Assembly (NCBI GenBank): GCA_015068025.1
Contig: SVLH01000001.1
Location: 1 to 64,000, forward strand
DNA from: Oscillospiraceae bacterium
Lineage (GTDB): Bacteria; Bacillota; Clostridia; Oscillospirales; Oscillospiraceae
DNA: 64,000 bases
Direction of reading: 5' to 3'
Each line of letters starts with the position of its first letter. Within the stretch, counting starts at the first letter, position 1. The translations under genes and the position numbers were made by a program. The notes beneath the pieces are model-generated. The model saw only the letters and a list, made by a program, of their open reading frames with translations. It was not told the origin of the DNA and did no database searches. This document shows, piece by piece, positions 24,832 to 35,954 of this stretch.

Positions 24832-25075
24832 GACCCATATGTCAAACGCAAGGACAAAGCCAGTTTTGCTGTGCCGGTCGAAGCGAGAGGGGAGACGGTG
24901 AAAGCCCCTTGGCCTTGAGCCGCAAAACAGCCACTTTGGAGCAGTCCGCGACGAGCGGAACGGTTCATTCCCGTTATCGAATGGCTAAGATGCTTTCCGA
25001 ACGGAAAGATAATTAGGGTGGTACCGTGAAGCAAGTCTTCGCCCCTAAAACGGGGGGCGGAGACTTTTTATTTTT
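24832..25075 (+). promoter_or_regulatory. T-box riboswitch, alanine (specifier GCC)
   Basis: The T-box sequence agggtggtaccgtga is at 25014-25028 and is followed by a strong terminator hairpin (gtct-cgcccc/ggggcg-agac, ttttt; 25034-25072). In stem I, gttttgc pairs with gcaaaac and ggac with gtcc; the specifier position between them reads GCC (24930-24932), an alanine codon. The TGGT of the T-box fits an ACCA tRNA end. Uncharged tRNA-Ala would stabilise the antiterminator and turn on alaS. Confidence 0.93.
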
Positions 25076-25115
25076 GTAACCAAATATCCATATATACTTT
25101 TAGGAGGACACAACG

Positions 25116-27755
<2,640 letters not shown>

Positions 27756-27769
27756 TTCCATAAACGCCG

Positions 27770-27802
27770 AACGGGACGGCTTTTGCCGTCCCGTTCTTTT
27801 TG
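27770..27802 (+). terminator. Terminator after alaS
   Basis: aacgggacggc/gccgtcccgtt hairpin with loop tttt, followed by cttttt. Confidence 0.9.
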
Positions 27803-27831
27803 TTGCAAAACTTTGGTTTTGGTAGTAAAAT
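27803..27831 (+). promoter_or_regulatory. SigA-type promoter of HIT gene
   Basis: TTGCAA (27803-27808), 17-base spacer, TAAAAT (27826-27831). Confidence 0.65.
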
Positions 27832-27860
27832 GAAGTTATCAAACAAAGGAGGTTCCCGGA

Positions 27861-28199
27861 ATGTCTGATTGCTTATTCTGTAAGATCGCAACAGGGGAGA
27901 TCCCCAGCAGCAAGGTCTATGAGGATGACCTGTGCTATGCGTTCTATGATATCGCCCCCCAGGCACCCACCCACTTTCTTGTGATCCCCAAAGCGCATAT
28001 CGGCTCTGTGGCCGAGGTGTGCGGGGAGAACAGCGCTGTGGTGGCCCACATCTTTGAGGTCATTGCCAAGGTAACTGCAGAACTGGGTCTGGACAGCTAT
28101 CGTGTGGTGTCCAACATCGGCGAACGGGCGGGACAGAGCGTGTTCCATCTGCATTTCCATGTCCTGGGCGGACGGGATATGACCTGGCCTCCGGGTTGA
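27861..28199 (+). CDS. HIT family nucleotide hydrolase (Hint-like)
   Basis: 112 residues with FCKIATGEIPSSKVYEDD at the N terminus and the histidine triad HLHFHVLGG at the C terminus, so a Hint/HinT-type purine nucleoside phosphoramidase or dinucleotide hydrolase. Length is normal for the family. aaaggaggt RBS. It is monocistronic between two terminators. Confidence 0.93.
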   Translation: MSDCLFCKIATGEIPSSKVYEDDLCYAFYDIAPQAPTHFLVIPKAHIGSVAEVCGENSAVVAHIFEVIAKVTAELGLDSYRVVSNIGERAGQSVFHLHFHVLGGRDMTWPPG

Positions 28200-28214
28200 T
28201 TGATCCGTCGTTGA

Positions 28215-28256
28215 AGAAAGAAGCAGCGCTGTGCAAACAGCGTTGCTTTCTTTTTC
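28215..28256 (+). terminator. Terminator after HIT gene
   Basis: Long stem gaaagaagcagcgctgt/acagcgttgctttc with loop gcaa and a T-run. The next promoter's -35 lies in its 3' arm. Confidence 0.9.
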
Positions 28257-28271
28257 TTTATGCGATATAAT
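28243..28271 (+). promoter_or_regulatory. SigA-type promoter of xre-comEC-holA unit
   Basis: TTGCTT (28243-28248), 17-base spacer, TATAAT (28266-28271). Predicted start about 28278, at the edge of the first operator palindrome. Confidence 0.78.
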
Positions 28272-28278
28272 GTCACTA

Positions 28279-28327
28279 CCTAACCAAATGGTTAGGTTTG
28301 CGCATATACTAACTAACCAAATGGTAA
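28279..28327 (+). promoter_or_regulatory. Two phased operator palindromes upstream of XRE gene
   Basis: cctaacca-aa-tggttagg (28279-28296) is a perfect 8+8 palindrome; taaccaaatggtaa (28314-28327) is a second, shorter and imperfect copy. Their centres are 33 bases apart, about three helical turns. The first covers the predicted transcription start. Likely autoregulatory sites for the XRE protein encoded just downstream; this is inference. Confidence 0.7.
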
Positions 28328-28348
28328 CCTCTCTATGAGGTGATTTGC

Positions 28349-28567
28349 TTGTATTTGCGCAGATTTTATGATTTAAGAGAAGATAATGACCTTACAAAAA
28401 AAGCTGTTGCTACGTATTTGGGAATTCATCCTACTGTGTATAGCCGCTATGAAAGCGGAGCACGGGATTTTCCCTTGGAGATTGTAGTAAAACTGGCCGA
28501 TTTTTACCGGGTCAGCACGGACTATCTGCTGGGCAGAACGGACGACCCCGCACAGCCCAAGCGATGA
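28349..28567 (+). CDS. Small XRE/Cro-CI type regulator
   Basis: 72 residues from TTG 28349, six bases after gaggtg; GTG 28340 in the track lies inside the RBS. Almost the whole protein is one HTH domain: LTKKAVATYLGIHPTVYSRYESGARDFPLEIVVKLADFYRVSTDYLLGRTD. It is visibly AT-richer than neighbours, which suggests a different history. Its stop overlaps the comEC start (ATGA), so the two are probably co-translated and the regulator would control its own operon, including comEC and holA. Confidence 0.85.
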   Translation: MYLRRFYDLREDNDLTKKAVATYLGIHPTVYSRYESGARDFPLEIVVKLADFYRVSTDYLLGRTDDPAQPKR

Positions 28568-30789
28568 GAGTTCTTGCAACCTTTACTGCCAGCTTTGCCG
28601 CGGGCATCTTCCTTGCACAGTATCTGCTGCCCTTCGAATGGCTGCTGCCCAGTGCGGCGGTCTGCTTTGTGCTGGCCTGCGGACGGATCTTCCTGCGCGG
28701 AAAGACGGGGCGCCGCCTTTTGCTGATCGGCGTGGGGCTTGCGCTGGCTCTCGGCTGGAACTGCCTGCATACCCTGAAAGTTCAACAGCCGGCTGTGGCT
28801 TTGAGCGGCAGCAGACAGACTGTGGTCATGACGCTTTGCGAATATGCCACACCCACGGAAAACGGCGCTAAAGCGACGGTGCGGGCGGAGGACATTCCGG
28901 GAAAGCTGGTCTATTACGGAGATCCGGCGCTTCTGGAGCTGCGCCCCGGCCAGACGGTTACCGATGATGTCTATCTGGAAAATGCCGCCTGTATCCGCGA
29001 GGAGGATGTGACTGCCTTTACCTCAAAAGGCGTGTTTCTGCTGGCCTATTCCCGTGGCGAAGCTGTATTTGGGGAGGGGAGCATGACCTCTCTGCGCTGG
29101 TGGCCGGCACGAATGGGCAGAGCCATGCAGGAGAGGCTGGCGGTGCTGTTTGAGGGAGATATCGCCGCATTCATGACCGCCCTGCTGACAGGCGATAAAT
29201 CCGGCCTATCCGTGCAGGCCTCTGCCGACCTTTCCGAGGCAGGTCTGTATCATATCCTCGCGATCTCCGGTATGCACTGCGGCTTTTTGCTGACGATGGT
29301 GACTGCATTGGCAGGGAAGCAGCGCAGACGACTGATTGCTGCAACGATGATCCCGCTGCTGGCGTTTTATGCAGTTCTGACGGGCGGCAGCCCCTCGGTG
29401 CTGCGTGCGTGTGTGATGCTGATTCTGTTTCTTGCCGCCCCGCTGTTTGGAAGGGAAAGCGACGCACCAACCGCTCTGTTTACCGCGCTGTTTCTGATTC
29501 TACTGGTCAACCCCTTTGCTGCGGCTTCTGTGAGTTTGCAGATGTCTTTTGCCGCCATGGCCGGTATCCTCTGGCTGACGCCGCGGCTGTATCGACTGAT
29601 CACCGGAGGCAAAAAAACTGGCAAGGTATTTTCCTTTATTGCAACTGGAATTTCAACGACGATCGGTGCCATGGTCTTTACTGCACCGCTGTCTGCGCTG
29701 TACTTTGATACCTTCCATCTCATTTCTGCTTTGAGCAATCTGATGTGCCTGTGGGCGGCCACCCTTGCGTTCATCTTTGGTCTTGCCGCCACGGCTGCGG
29801 CCTTTTTGTTCCAGCCGCTGGGGCTTTTGATCGCGGTGTTGCCGCGTGTTCTGGCCGGGCTCATCCTCGCGGCCGCCCATGTTCTGGCGGCGATCCCCGG
29901 TCATGCGATCTATTTTACGAATCCGTATCTGAAATACTGGCTGGCTTTTCTCTATGTGCTGTTTACCGCAGCGTATTTGCTGCGTGGCGGCAGAAGAAAA
30001 TATGTCTTGGCGACAGTACTTGCTGCGGCTATGCTGGTGGTCACCCTTTGGTTGGGGCAGAACCGGTACAGCGCGGCTCTGGATGCCGTGGTTCTGGATG
30101 TGGGGCAGGGGCAATGTGTTCTGCTGAAGTCGGAGGACGAATTTGCACTGGTGGACTGCGGCAGTGCAAACAGCTGGTACGACCCCGGCACCATTGCCAG
30201 CCAGCATCTGCGATCTGCCGGCTGTACGGAACTGGACTACCTCATCCTGACGCATTTCGATGCCGACCACACCAACGGCATTTCGGATCTTTTGAGCCGC
30301 ATGACGGTGGAAACGGTGTTGATCCCGGAAAGCGACGATGAATTGCTGGCGGAACTGGACGCATTCGGCGTTTCCGTGGAAACGATCTATGATCTCCGCA
30401 CGCTGGAGTTCGGCCTTGCGGAATTGACGATCTTTCCTCCGGTGGGAGAGGGGGATGACACCAACGAACGCGGTCTCTCGGTGCTGGCCTCTGCGGGAGA
30501 GCAGGATCTCCTTCTGACGGGCGATATGTCCACCGCCACGGAAAAGCGCCTGCTGAAGCAATACCGTCTGCCGGATATCGAAGTTCTGATGGCGGGACAT
30601 CACGGCTCCAAACACTCTACCTCCACAGCCCTGCTGGACGCCCTGAAGCCGGAAACCGTCTGCATCAGCGTCGGCAGCAACAACTACGGCCATCCGACCG
30701 CGGAAGTATTGCGGCGTCTTGCGGAACGCGCCTGCGTGGTATATCGGACAGATCTGCACGGCACCGTCCGCATTTCCCTGAACGACTGA
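28564..30789 (+). CDS. comEC: DNA internalization protein ComEC/Rec2
   Basis: 741 residues. Layout is that of full-length ComEC: N-terminal membrane helices and OB-like domain (1-160), the Competence domain with many helices (about 190-480, including GLYHILAISGMHCGF), and a C-terminal metallo-beta-lactamase-like domain with LTHFDADHTNGISD and MAGHHGSKHSTS. ComEC forms the channel for single-stranded DNA entry; the lactamase-like domain may degrade the other strand. It lies between an XRE regulator and holA. No comEA is next to it. Confidence 0.92.
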   Translation: MRVLATFTASFAAGIFLAQYLLPFEWLLPSAAVCFVLACGRIFLRGKTGRRLLLIGVGLALALGWNCLHTLKVQQPAVALSGSRQTVVMTLCEYATPTENGAKATVRAEDIPGKLVYYGDPALLELRPGQTVTDDVYLENAACIREEDVTAFTSKGVFLLAYSRGEAVFGEGSMTSLRWWPARMGRAMQERLAVLFEGDIAAFMTALLTGDKSGLSVQASADLSEAGLYHILAISGMHCGFLLTMVTALAGKQRRRLIAATMIPLLAFYAVLTGGSPSVLRACVMLILFLAAPLFGRESDAPTALFTALFLILLVNPFAAASVSLQMSFAAMAGILWLTPRLYRLITGGKKTGKVFSFIATGISTTIGAMVFTAPLSALYFDTFHLISALSNLMCLWAATLAFIFGLAATAAAFLFQPLGLLIAVLPRVLAGLILAAAHVLAAIPGHAIYFTNPYLKYWLAFLYVLFTAAYLLRGGRRKYVLATVLAAAMLVVTLWLGQNRYSAALDAVVLDVGQGQCVLLKSEDEFALVDCGSANSWYDPGTIASQHLRSAGCTELDYLILTHFDADHTNGISDLLSRMTVETVLIPESDDELLAELDAFGVSVETIYDLRTLEFGLAELTIFPPVGEGDDTNERGLSVLASAGEQDLLLTGDMSTATEKRLLKQYRLPDIEVLMAGHHGSKHSTSTALLDALKPETVCISVGSNNYGHPTAEVLRRLAERACVVYRTDLHGTVRISLND

Positions 30790-30804
30790 ACGAAGGAGAG
30801 CATC

Positions 30805-31860
30805 ATGGCAAAGCAGACAAGTGACACGAAGAAAACCGGAGCGCTTCAAAAACTGAAAGCAGACCTTGCCTCCGGAACGGTCGGCTGTGCATACGTTTTC
30901 CACGGGGAGGAGAGCTACCTGCGGGAATACTACCTGGGAGAGCTGCGCAAAACGCTGGTTCCCGCGGGCTTTGAGGAGTTCAACTACCACCGTCTGGAAG
31001 GAAAGGATCTGACCGCCCAGACCCTCTCCGAAATCGCGGAGGCCATGCCCATGATGGCAGAACGCACGCTGGTGGTGGTGACGGATCTGGACCTGTTCAA
31101 GATGCCCGAGGATCAGAGGGAGCGCATGATCGCCTTCTTCGAGGACATCCCGCCCTATTGCTGTGTGGTGTTCGTGTACGATACCATCCCCTATAAGCCC
31201 AACGGCACCATGAAGAAGCTGAACAAGACCATCGGCGACCATGTGCAGGTGGTGGAGTTCAAGGCGGCGGACAGCAGCGACCTGATTCCGTGGATCGTGC
31301 GCCGCTTCCGGGCGCTGGATAAGGACATCGACCGTGCAGCGGCCGAATACCTGATCTTCCTCTGCGGCGGGCTGATGACCGGCCTTGTGCCGGAGATCCA
31401 GAAGATCGCCGCCTACGCCAAGGGAAAGACCATTACCCAGAAAGACATCGACGCCGTGGCAGACCCTGTGCTGTCCGCAGAGACCTTTAAGCTGGCGGAT
31501 GCTGTCATCAAGGGGGAGCGGGACAGAGCGGCCTCTATTCTGGGGGATCTGCTGAAAATGCAGACAGAGCCCTTCATGATCCTCGGCGCGCTGGGCAGCC
31601 AGCTCCGCCGTCTGTATACCGCCCGCATCGCCATCGACAGCGGCAAGGACAAATATTGGGTCATGGAGCTATGGGGGATGAAAAGCGACTATCAGGCAAA
31701 GATCCTGCTGTCCGCCGCCAGGCAGGCCACCTCCGACTGGTGCGCCGATGCGGTGAAGCAATGTCAGGTTTTGGATCGAAGAATGAAAAGCGAAAAGGGA
31801 ATTGACGGAGCAGGCGAATTGAAACTGCTCCTGGTGCGGCTGGGAGCGCGGCGCACATGA
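30805..31860 (+). CDS. holA: DNA polymerase III delta subunit
   Basis: 351 residues. The clamp-loader delta fold is shown by GTVGCAYVFHGEESYLREYYLGELRK at the start and the EPFMILGALGSQLRRLYTARIAI segment in the C-terminal domain. It opens the beta clamp for loading. It follows comEC as in many Firmicutes (the usual neighbour rpsT is not present). aaggagag RBS. Its stop overlaps the next gene's ATG. Confidence 0.93.
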   Translation: MAKQTSDTKKTGALQKLKADLASGTVGCAYVFHGEESYLREYYLGELRKTLVPAGFEEFNYHRLEGKDLTAQTLSEIAEAMPMMAERTLVVVTDLDLFKMPEDQRERMIAFFEDIPPYCCVVFVYDTIPYKPNGTMKKLNKTIGDHVQVVEFKAADSSDLIPWIVRRFRALDKDIDRAAAEYLIFLCGGLMTGLVPEIQKIAAYAKGKTITQKDIDAVADPVLSAETFKLADAVIKGERDRAASILGDLLKMQTEPFMILGALGSQLRRLYTARIAIDSGKDKYWVMELWGMKSDYQAKILLSAARQATSDWCADAVKQCQVLDRRMKSEKGIDGAGELKLLLVRLGARRT

Positions 31861-32456
31861 GGAGACCGATCCGGGAAGTCATCGTGGTGGAGGGCCGCTA
31901 CGATAAAAACACACTGCTGCAGGTGGTGGACGCTACCGTCATCACGCTGGGTGGATTTGCGGTGTTTGACGACAGGGAGAAGCTGGCTTTCCTCCGTCGT
32001 CTGGCGGAGAAGCAGGGCATCATCGTGCTGACGGACAGCGACGGCGCCGGCTTTATGATCCGCAATTACCTGAAAGGTGCGCTGCCCAAGGAACTGGTGA
32101 AGCAGGCCTATATTCCCGATGTCAGCGGCAAAGAACGCCGCAAGCGTCATGGCGGTAAAGAGGGGAAGCTGGGCGTGGAAGGCATGAAACCGGAGATCCT
32201 GTTGGAAGCTCTGCGGCGTGCCGGCGCCACCTTTCTGGACGAAAGCGGGACGGAGAGCACACCAGCAGGAGAGCCCATTACAAAAACCGACCTGTTCCTC
32301 TGGGGTCTTTCCGGCGGAGTGGGCAGTGCGGACAAGAGAAGTGCACTGCTGAAAAAGCTGGAGCTTCCGGAGCACCTGACGGCAAACGGCTTGCTGGACG
32401 CCCTGAATCTGCTTTACAGCAGAGAGGAAGCCGAGAATCTGATCCATGAACTTTAG
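31857..32456 (+). CDS. Ribonuclease M5-like Toprim protein
   Basis: 199 residues. An N-terminal Toprim domain is clear: EVIVVEGRYDKNTLLQVVDAT with the catalytic Glu and LTDSDGAGFMIRN with the DxD. The C-terminal half fits RNase M5 (RnmV), which matures 5S rRNA. RnmV is usually next to rsmA/ksgA; here it follows holA, and no 5S gene is nearby. The segment SGKERRKRHGGKEGKLGVEGM is typical of the family. Ends at a strong terminator. Confidence 0.85.
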   Translation: MRRPIREVIVVEGRYDKNTLLQVVDATVITLGGFAVFDDREKLAFLRRLAEKQGIIVLTDSDGAGFMIRNYLKGALPKELVKQAYIPDVSGKERRKRHGGKEGKLGVEGMKPEILLEALRRAGATFLDESGTESTPAGEPITKTDLFLWGLSGGVGSADKRSALLKKLELPEHLTANGLLDALNLLYSREEAENLIHEL

Positions 32457-32457
32457 C

Positions 32458-32502
32458 AAGATACAGAGCCACCGGGAACAGTGGCTCTGTATCTTCTTTT
32501 TT
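32458..32502 (+). terminator. Terminator after RNase M5-like gene
   Basis: agatacagagccac/gtggctctgtatct, a 14-base perfect stem, followed by tcttttttt. Confidence 0.92.
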
Positions 32503-32536
32503 CGACACTTTCGACATTCTTCGACAAATCCCGACA
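32501..32536 (+). promoter_or_regulatory. Phased array of Spo0A-type boxes
   Basis: TTCGACA occurs at 32501-32507, 32510-32516 and 32520-32526, with a degenerate CCCGACA at 32530-32536. TTCGACA is the reverse complement of the Spo0A box TGTCGAA; the third copy, TTCGACAAA, matches the longer form. Start-to-start spacing is 9, 10 and 10 bases, about one helical turn. A further TGTCGGA lies at 32553-32559. Likely Spo0A control of the downstream DUF6514-like gene; inference from motif and phasing. Confidence 0.7.
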
Positions 32537-32576
32537 AGGCGCCGGTGATATGCTGTCGGATGAGGAGGGGAATGCT

Positions 32577-32822
32577 TTGAAACGAACACTTTTCGCTACG
32601 GCCATCTGCCGCGGTCTGCCGATCCGGTATTACCTGTTGCTACAGAAAAAGGCGGCAGGATACTCTTACGGTATCCGGGTGGAATATAACGGAGAATCAG
32701 TGACTGCGGCAGGTCTGAGCCTGTCGGAAATGAAGATCCGGCAGTTGCTTGGCACTTTGGTGCGAGGATGCGTGACGCCGGTGTCAGTACCGGACATTTT
32801 GCAGGACTGGCTTTTGGAGTGA
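32577..32822 (+). CDS. DUF6514-like small protein
   Basis: 81 residues from TTG 32577, six bases after gaggagggg; ATG 32550 (nine codons earlier) lacks an RBS and the track's start at 32481 lies in the terminator. The product has alternating strands (RYYLLLQKKAAGYSYGIRVEYNGE) and a conserved-looking end (VRGCVTPVSVPDILQDWLLE). It resembles clostridial DUF6514 proteins by memory; the function is unknown. The phased Spo0A-like boxes upstream suggest a role at the onset of sporulation or stationary phase. Confidence 0.65.
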   Translation: MKRTLFATAICRGLPIRYYLLLQKKAAGYSYGIRVEYNGESVTAAGLSLSEMKIRQLLGTLVRGCVTPVSVPDILQDWLLE

Positions 32823-32827
32823 AATAC

Positions 32828-32856
32828 TTGCTTTTTTCCTGCGAAGTCTGTATAAT
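32828..32856 (+). promoter_or_regulatory. SigA-type promoter of glnS
   Basis: TTGCTT (32828-32833), 17-base spacer, TATAAT (32851-32856). Confidence 0.82.
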
Positions 32857-32900
32857 ACAAGCCTATGCTGAAATTGACCTGAAGGAAGGATTGACAGCTT

Positions 32901-34631
32901 ATGGCAGAAGAGATCAAGACCATGCAGGAAGAAGTTTCCGAAAGCCGGAACTTTATCCATGCGTTTATCGAGGAGGATCTGGCTCCCGGCGGACAGTATG
33001 AGGGCAGACAGATCCACACCCGTTTTCCGCCCGAGCCTAACGGCTATCTTCACATCGGCCACTGCAAGGCGCTGACCATCGACTTTGGTACCGCAGAGAA
33101 GTTCGGCGGCATCTGCAACCTGCGCTTTGACGATACCAACCCCGCCAAGGAGGACACCGAATTCGTCGACGCCATTCAGGAGGACATCCACTGGCTCGGT
33201 TTTGACTGGGATGACCGGATGTTCTACGGTTCCGATTATTTCGAGAAGACCTACGAACTGGCCGTCGGCCTGATCAAAAAGGGTCTGGCCTATGTCTGTG
33301 AGCTGACGCCCGATGAGTTCCGCGAATATCGCGGCAGCATCGGCGTGCCCGGCAAGTCACCCTGGCGCGACCGTCCCATCGAGGAGAGCCTGGATCTGTT
33401 TGAACGCATGCGCAACGGCGAGTTCCCCGAGGGAAAGTATACCCTCCGTGCCAAGATCGATCTGGCCAGCGGCAACTTCAATATGCGCGACCCGGTCATC
33501 TACCGTATCCGCTATATCGAGCATCACCGTCAGGGCACCAAGTGGTGCATTTTCCCCATGTACGACTTTGCCCACCCCATTCAGGACGCTTTGGAGGGCA
33601 TTACCCATTCTCTCTGCTCTCTGGAGTACGAGGCACACCGCCCCCTGTACAACTGGGTTATTGAAAATACGGACGTTCCCAGCCGTCCCCGCCAGATCGA
33701 GTTTGCACGCCTTGGCATCAACTATACCGTCATGAGCAAACGCAAGCTCCGCCGTCTGGTGGAGGAGAGCCGCGTTTCCGGTTGGGACGATCCCCGCATG
33801 CCCACCCTGTGTGGCCTGCGCCGCCGCGGCTACACCGCCAAGTCCATCCGCAATTTCTGCGAGCGCATCGGCGTTTCCAAGGCCGATTCCACCGTGGACT
33901 ACGGTTTTCTGGAGCATTGCCTGCGTGAGGACCTGAACGAGACCGCCGAGCGCGTTATGGGCGTTCTGCATCCCATCAAGCTGACCATCACCAACTATCC
34001 CGAGGGTCAGAGTGAGACGGTGACTGTGGAGAACAACCCCGTGGATCCCGCCTCCGGCACCCGCGAAGTCACCTTCTCCCGCGATCTCTGGATCGAGGCA
34101 GACGACTTCCTGGAAGTCCCTGTGCCCAAGTATAAGCGTCTGTATCCCAGCGGCCCCGAGTGCCGTCTCAAAGGCGCCTATCTCATCACCTGCACCGGCT
34201 ACGTGAAGGACGAGGAGGGCAACATTATCGAAGTCCTGTGTGAGTACGATCCCGACAGCCGCGGCGGCGATCCCGCCGACGGCCGCAAAGTCAAGGGCGC
34301 CACCATCCACTGGGTGGATGCCGCAACCGCCGTGGACGCGGAAGTCCGTCTGTATGACTACCTGTTCACAGATGCCGATCCCGACGGCGCGGACAAGGAC
34401 TTTATCGACTGCCTGAATCCCGCCTCTTTGGAGACTCTCTCCGGCTGTAAGGTGGAGGCCGGTCTCCGCAAGGAGGCAGAGGCCTACGAACAGACCGAAA
34501 AGAAGGGAAAGACCGCACCGTCCTTCCAGTTCATGCGTCTGGGCTATTTCTGCTTTGACAGCAAGGATTCTTCTCCGGATCACATGGTATTCAACCGCAG
34601 TGTTTCCCTGAAAGACAGCTTTAAGAAATAA
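32901..34631 (+). CDS. glnS: Glutaminyl-tRNA synthetase
   Basis: 576 residues. Class I synthetase with FPPEPNGYLHIGHCKA (HIGH motif) and NYTVMSKRKLRRLV (KMSKS-type loop), plus LRFDDTNPAKED and the two beta-barrel anticodon-binding domains in the C-terminal half. It charges tRNA-Gln directly. Many Gram-positive bacteria use only the indirect GatCAB route, so a true GlnRS is worth noting; several gut Clostridia have it. Monocistronic between a clear promoter and terminator. Confidence 0.95.
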   Translation: MAEEIKTMQEEVSESRNFIHAFIEEDLAPGGQYEGRQIHTRFPPEPNGYLHIGHCKALTIDFGTAEKFGGICNLRFDDTNPAKEDTEFVDAIQEDIHWLGFDWDDRMFYGSDYFEKTYELAVGLIKKGLAYVCELTPDEFREYRGSIGVPGKSPWRDRPIEESLDLFERMRNGEFPEGKYTLRAKIDLASGNFNMRDPVIYRIRYIEHHRQGTKWCIFPMYDFAHPIQDALEGITHSLCSLEYEAHRPLYNWVIENTDVPSRPRQIEFARLGINYTVMSKRKLRRLVEESRVSGWDDPRMPTLCGLRRRGYTAKSIRNFCERIGVSKADSTVDYGFLEHCLREDLNETAERVMGVLHPIKLTITNYPEGQSETVTVENNPVDPASGTREVTFSRDLWIEADDFLEVPVPKYKRLYPSGPECRLKGAYLITCTGYVKDEEGNIIEVLCEYDPDSRGGDPADGRKVKGATIHWVDAATAVDAEVRLYDYLFTDADPDGADKDFIDCLNPASLETLSGCKVEAGLRKEAEAYEQTEKKGKTAPSFQFMRLGYFCFDSKDSSPDHMVFNRSVSLKDSFKK

Positions 34632-34665
34632 AAGAGAGCGGCGTCGTCTGACGCCGCTCTCTTTG
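34632..34665. terminator. Bidirectional terminator after glnS
   Basis: aagagagcggcgtc/gacgccgctctctt hairpin shared with the converging thioesterase gene. Confidence 0.88.
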
Positions 34666-34667
34666 TA

Positions 34668-35078
34668 TCAAAGATCGAGTTTTTCTTCCAACCGATAGAA
34701 GGTAAACGTACCGCTGCCCAGCAGAGCGCCGTTTTGATCGGTGACGCGGACATCGAATACACAGAGGGTCTTTCCGGCTTTCACTTCCTGTGCCTCGGCT
34801 GTGAGCTGGTCGCCCGGATTTGCGGAACGGAAATAGTTGTATGTGGCATTTACCGTCACCGCCAGATACCCGCAGGTAGCCATAGCCGTTCCGGCGGCAT
34901 GATCCGCCAGTGTAAAGTAAACACCGCCATGGGCACGGCCGATGGGGTTCAGGTCATCCTCACCGATGCTCTTGCTGACACGGCTGTACCCGGGACGGAT
35001 CTCCTCCACGGTGATCCCCATTCTTTCCGTGAATCGACTGCAATTCTGGCGAAAGGCCTTCAGTTTTTCAAAATCCAT
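34668..35078 (-). CDS. PaaI-type hotdog-fold thioesterase
   Basis: 136 residues from ATG 35078 with ggag upstream; the track's longer ORF runs into sigG. The hotdog core is GRAHGGVYFTLADHAAGTAMAT (the conserved HGG) with NYFRSANPGDQLTAEAQ. Such enzymes hydrolyse acyl- or aryl-CoA thioesters; the substrate is unknown. It lies 67 bases after sigG on the same strand and may be co-transcribed with it or expressed alone. Confidence 0.88.
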   Translation of the reverse strand: MDFEKLKAFRQNCSRFTERMGITVEEIRPGYSRVSKSIGEDDLNPIGRAHGGVYFTLADHAAGTAMATCGYLAVTVNATYNYFRSANPGDQLTAEAQEVKAGKTLCVFDVRVTDQNGALLGSGTFTFYRLEEKLDL

Positions 35079-35145
35079 GGGGGAACACTCCTTTTCCGTA
35101 GTGGCACCATTGTACGCCTTCCTGCGAAAAAGGTCAATTCGGGAA

Positions 35146-35916
35146 TCAGATATTCCGTTTGATGGTGTTGATGGCGCCCTTTTCCAGTCTGGAGACCTGC
35201 GCCTGCGAGATGCCCACCTCGGCAGAAACCTCCATCTGCGTTTTTCCCTCGTAAAACCGCAGGGAGAGGATGCGTCGTTCCCGTTCGTCCAGCCGTTCCA
35301 GCGCATCTTTTAATGCAATGCGGTCTGTCCAGAGTTCATCCGTGTTTTTTCTGTCGCTGACCTGATCCATCACGCAGATGGCATCACCCCCGTCGGAATA
35401 AACAGGCTCATAGAGGGACACCGGGTCCACGATGGCGTCCATGGCAAAGACCACTTCCTCCCGAGGAATATCCAGTTCCTTGGCAATCTGCTCTACGGTG
35501 GGTTCCCGCTGTGTCTCCGCCAGAATGCGATCCCGTACCTGCAAAACACGGTATGCGGTATCCCGCATACTGCGTGATACGCGAATGGCGCTGTTGTCCC
35601 GCAGATATCGCCGGATCTCGCCGATAATCATCGGAACACCATAGGTGGAAAATCTGACCGGCTGATTGATGTCAAAGTTATCGATGGCCTTAATCAGTCC
35701 TACACAGCCCACCTGAAACAGATCATCCACCTGTTCTCCGCGTCCGGAAAACCGCTGGATCACAGACAAAACCAGACGCAGATTGCCTTCGATCAGCTGC
35801 GTTCTGGCCTCCTGATCTCCATCCTTTGTCCGACGCAGAAGCTCCATGGTTTCGTCGTTTTTCAGAACCTTCAGCTTTGCGGTGTTTACCCCTGCGATCT
35901 CGACCTTCCCCAGCAT
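35146..35916 (-). CDS. sigG: RNA polymerase sporulation sigma factor SigG
   Basis: 256 residues from ATG 35916, after aggaggg; the track's extra first residue comes from a TTG. The N-terminal VEIAGVNTAKLKVLKNDETMELL is the SigG-specific start; region 2 (LRLVLSVIQRF, DDLFQVGCVGLIKAIDNFD), region 3 and region 4 (TQMEVSAEVGISQAQVSRLEK) follow. SigG drives late forespore genes. A good SigF/SigG-type promoter lies just upstream. The usual spoIIG (spoIIGA-sigE) genes are not adjacent in this window. Confidence 0.95.
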   Translation of the reverse strand: MLGKVEIAGVNTAKLKVLKNDETMELLRRTKDGDQEARTQLIEGNLRLVLSVIQRFSGRGEQVDDLFQVGCVGLIKAIDNFDINQPVRFSTYGVPMIIGEIRRYLRDNSAIRVSRSMRDTAYRVLQVRDRILAETQREPTVEQIAKELDIPREEVVFAMDAIVDPVSLYEPVYSDGGDAICVMDQVSDRKNTDELWTDRIALKDALERLDERERRILSLRFYEGKTQMEVSAEVGISQAQVSRLEKGAINTIKRNI

Positions 35917-35954
35917 CAAAAGACACCCTCCTGCTTCCTGAAACCTTTTGGGAA

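Noticed and set aside
32501-32536. Tandem repeat or CRISPR-like array
   Set aside because: Units are only 7 bases at 9-10 base spacing with no spacers; a protein-binding array explains them better.
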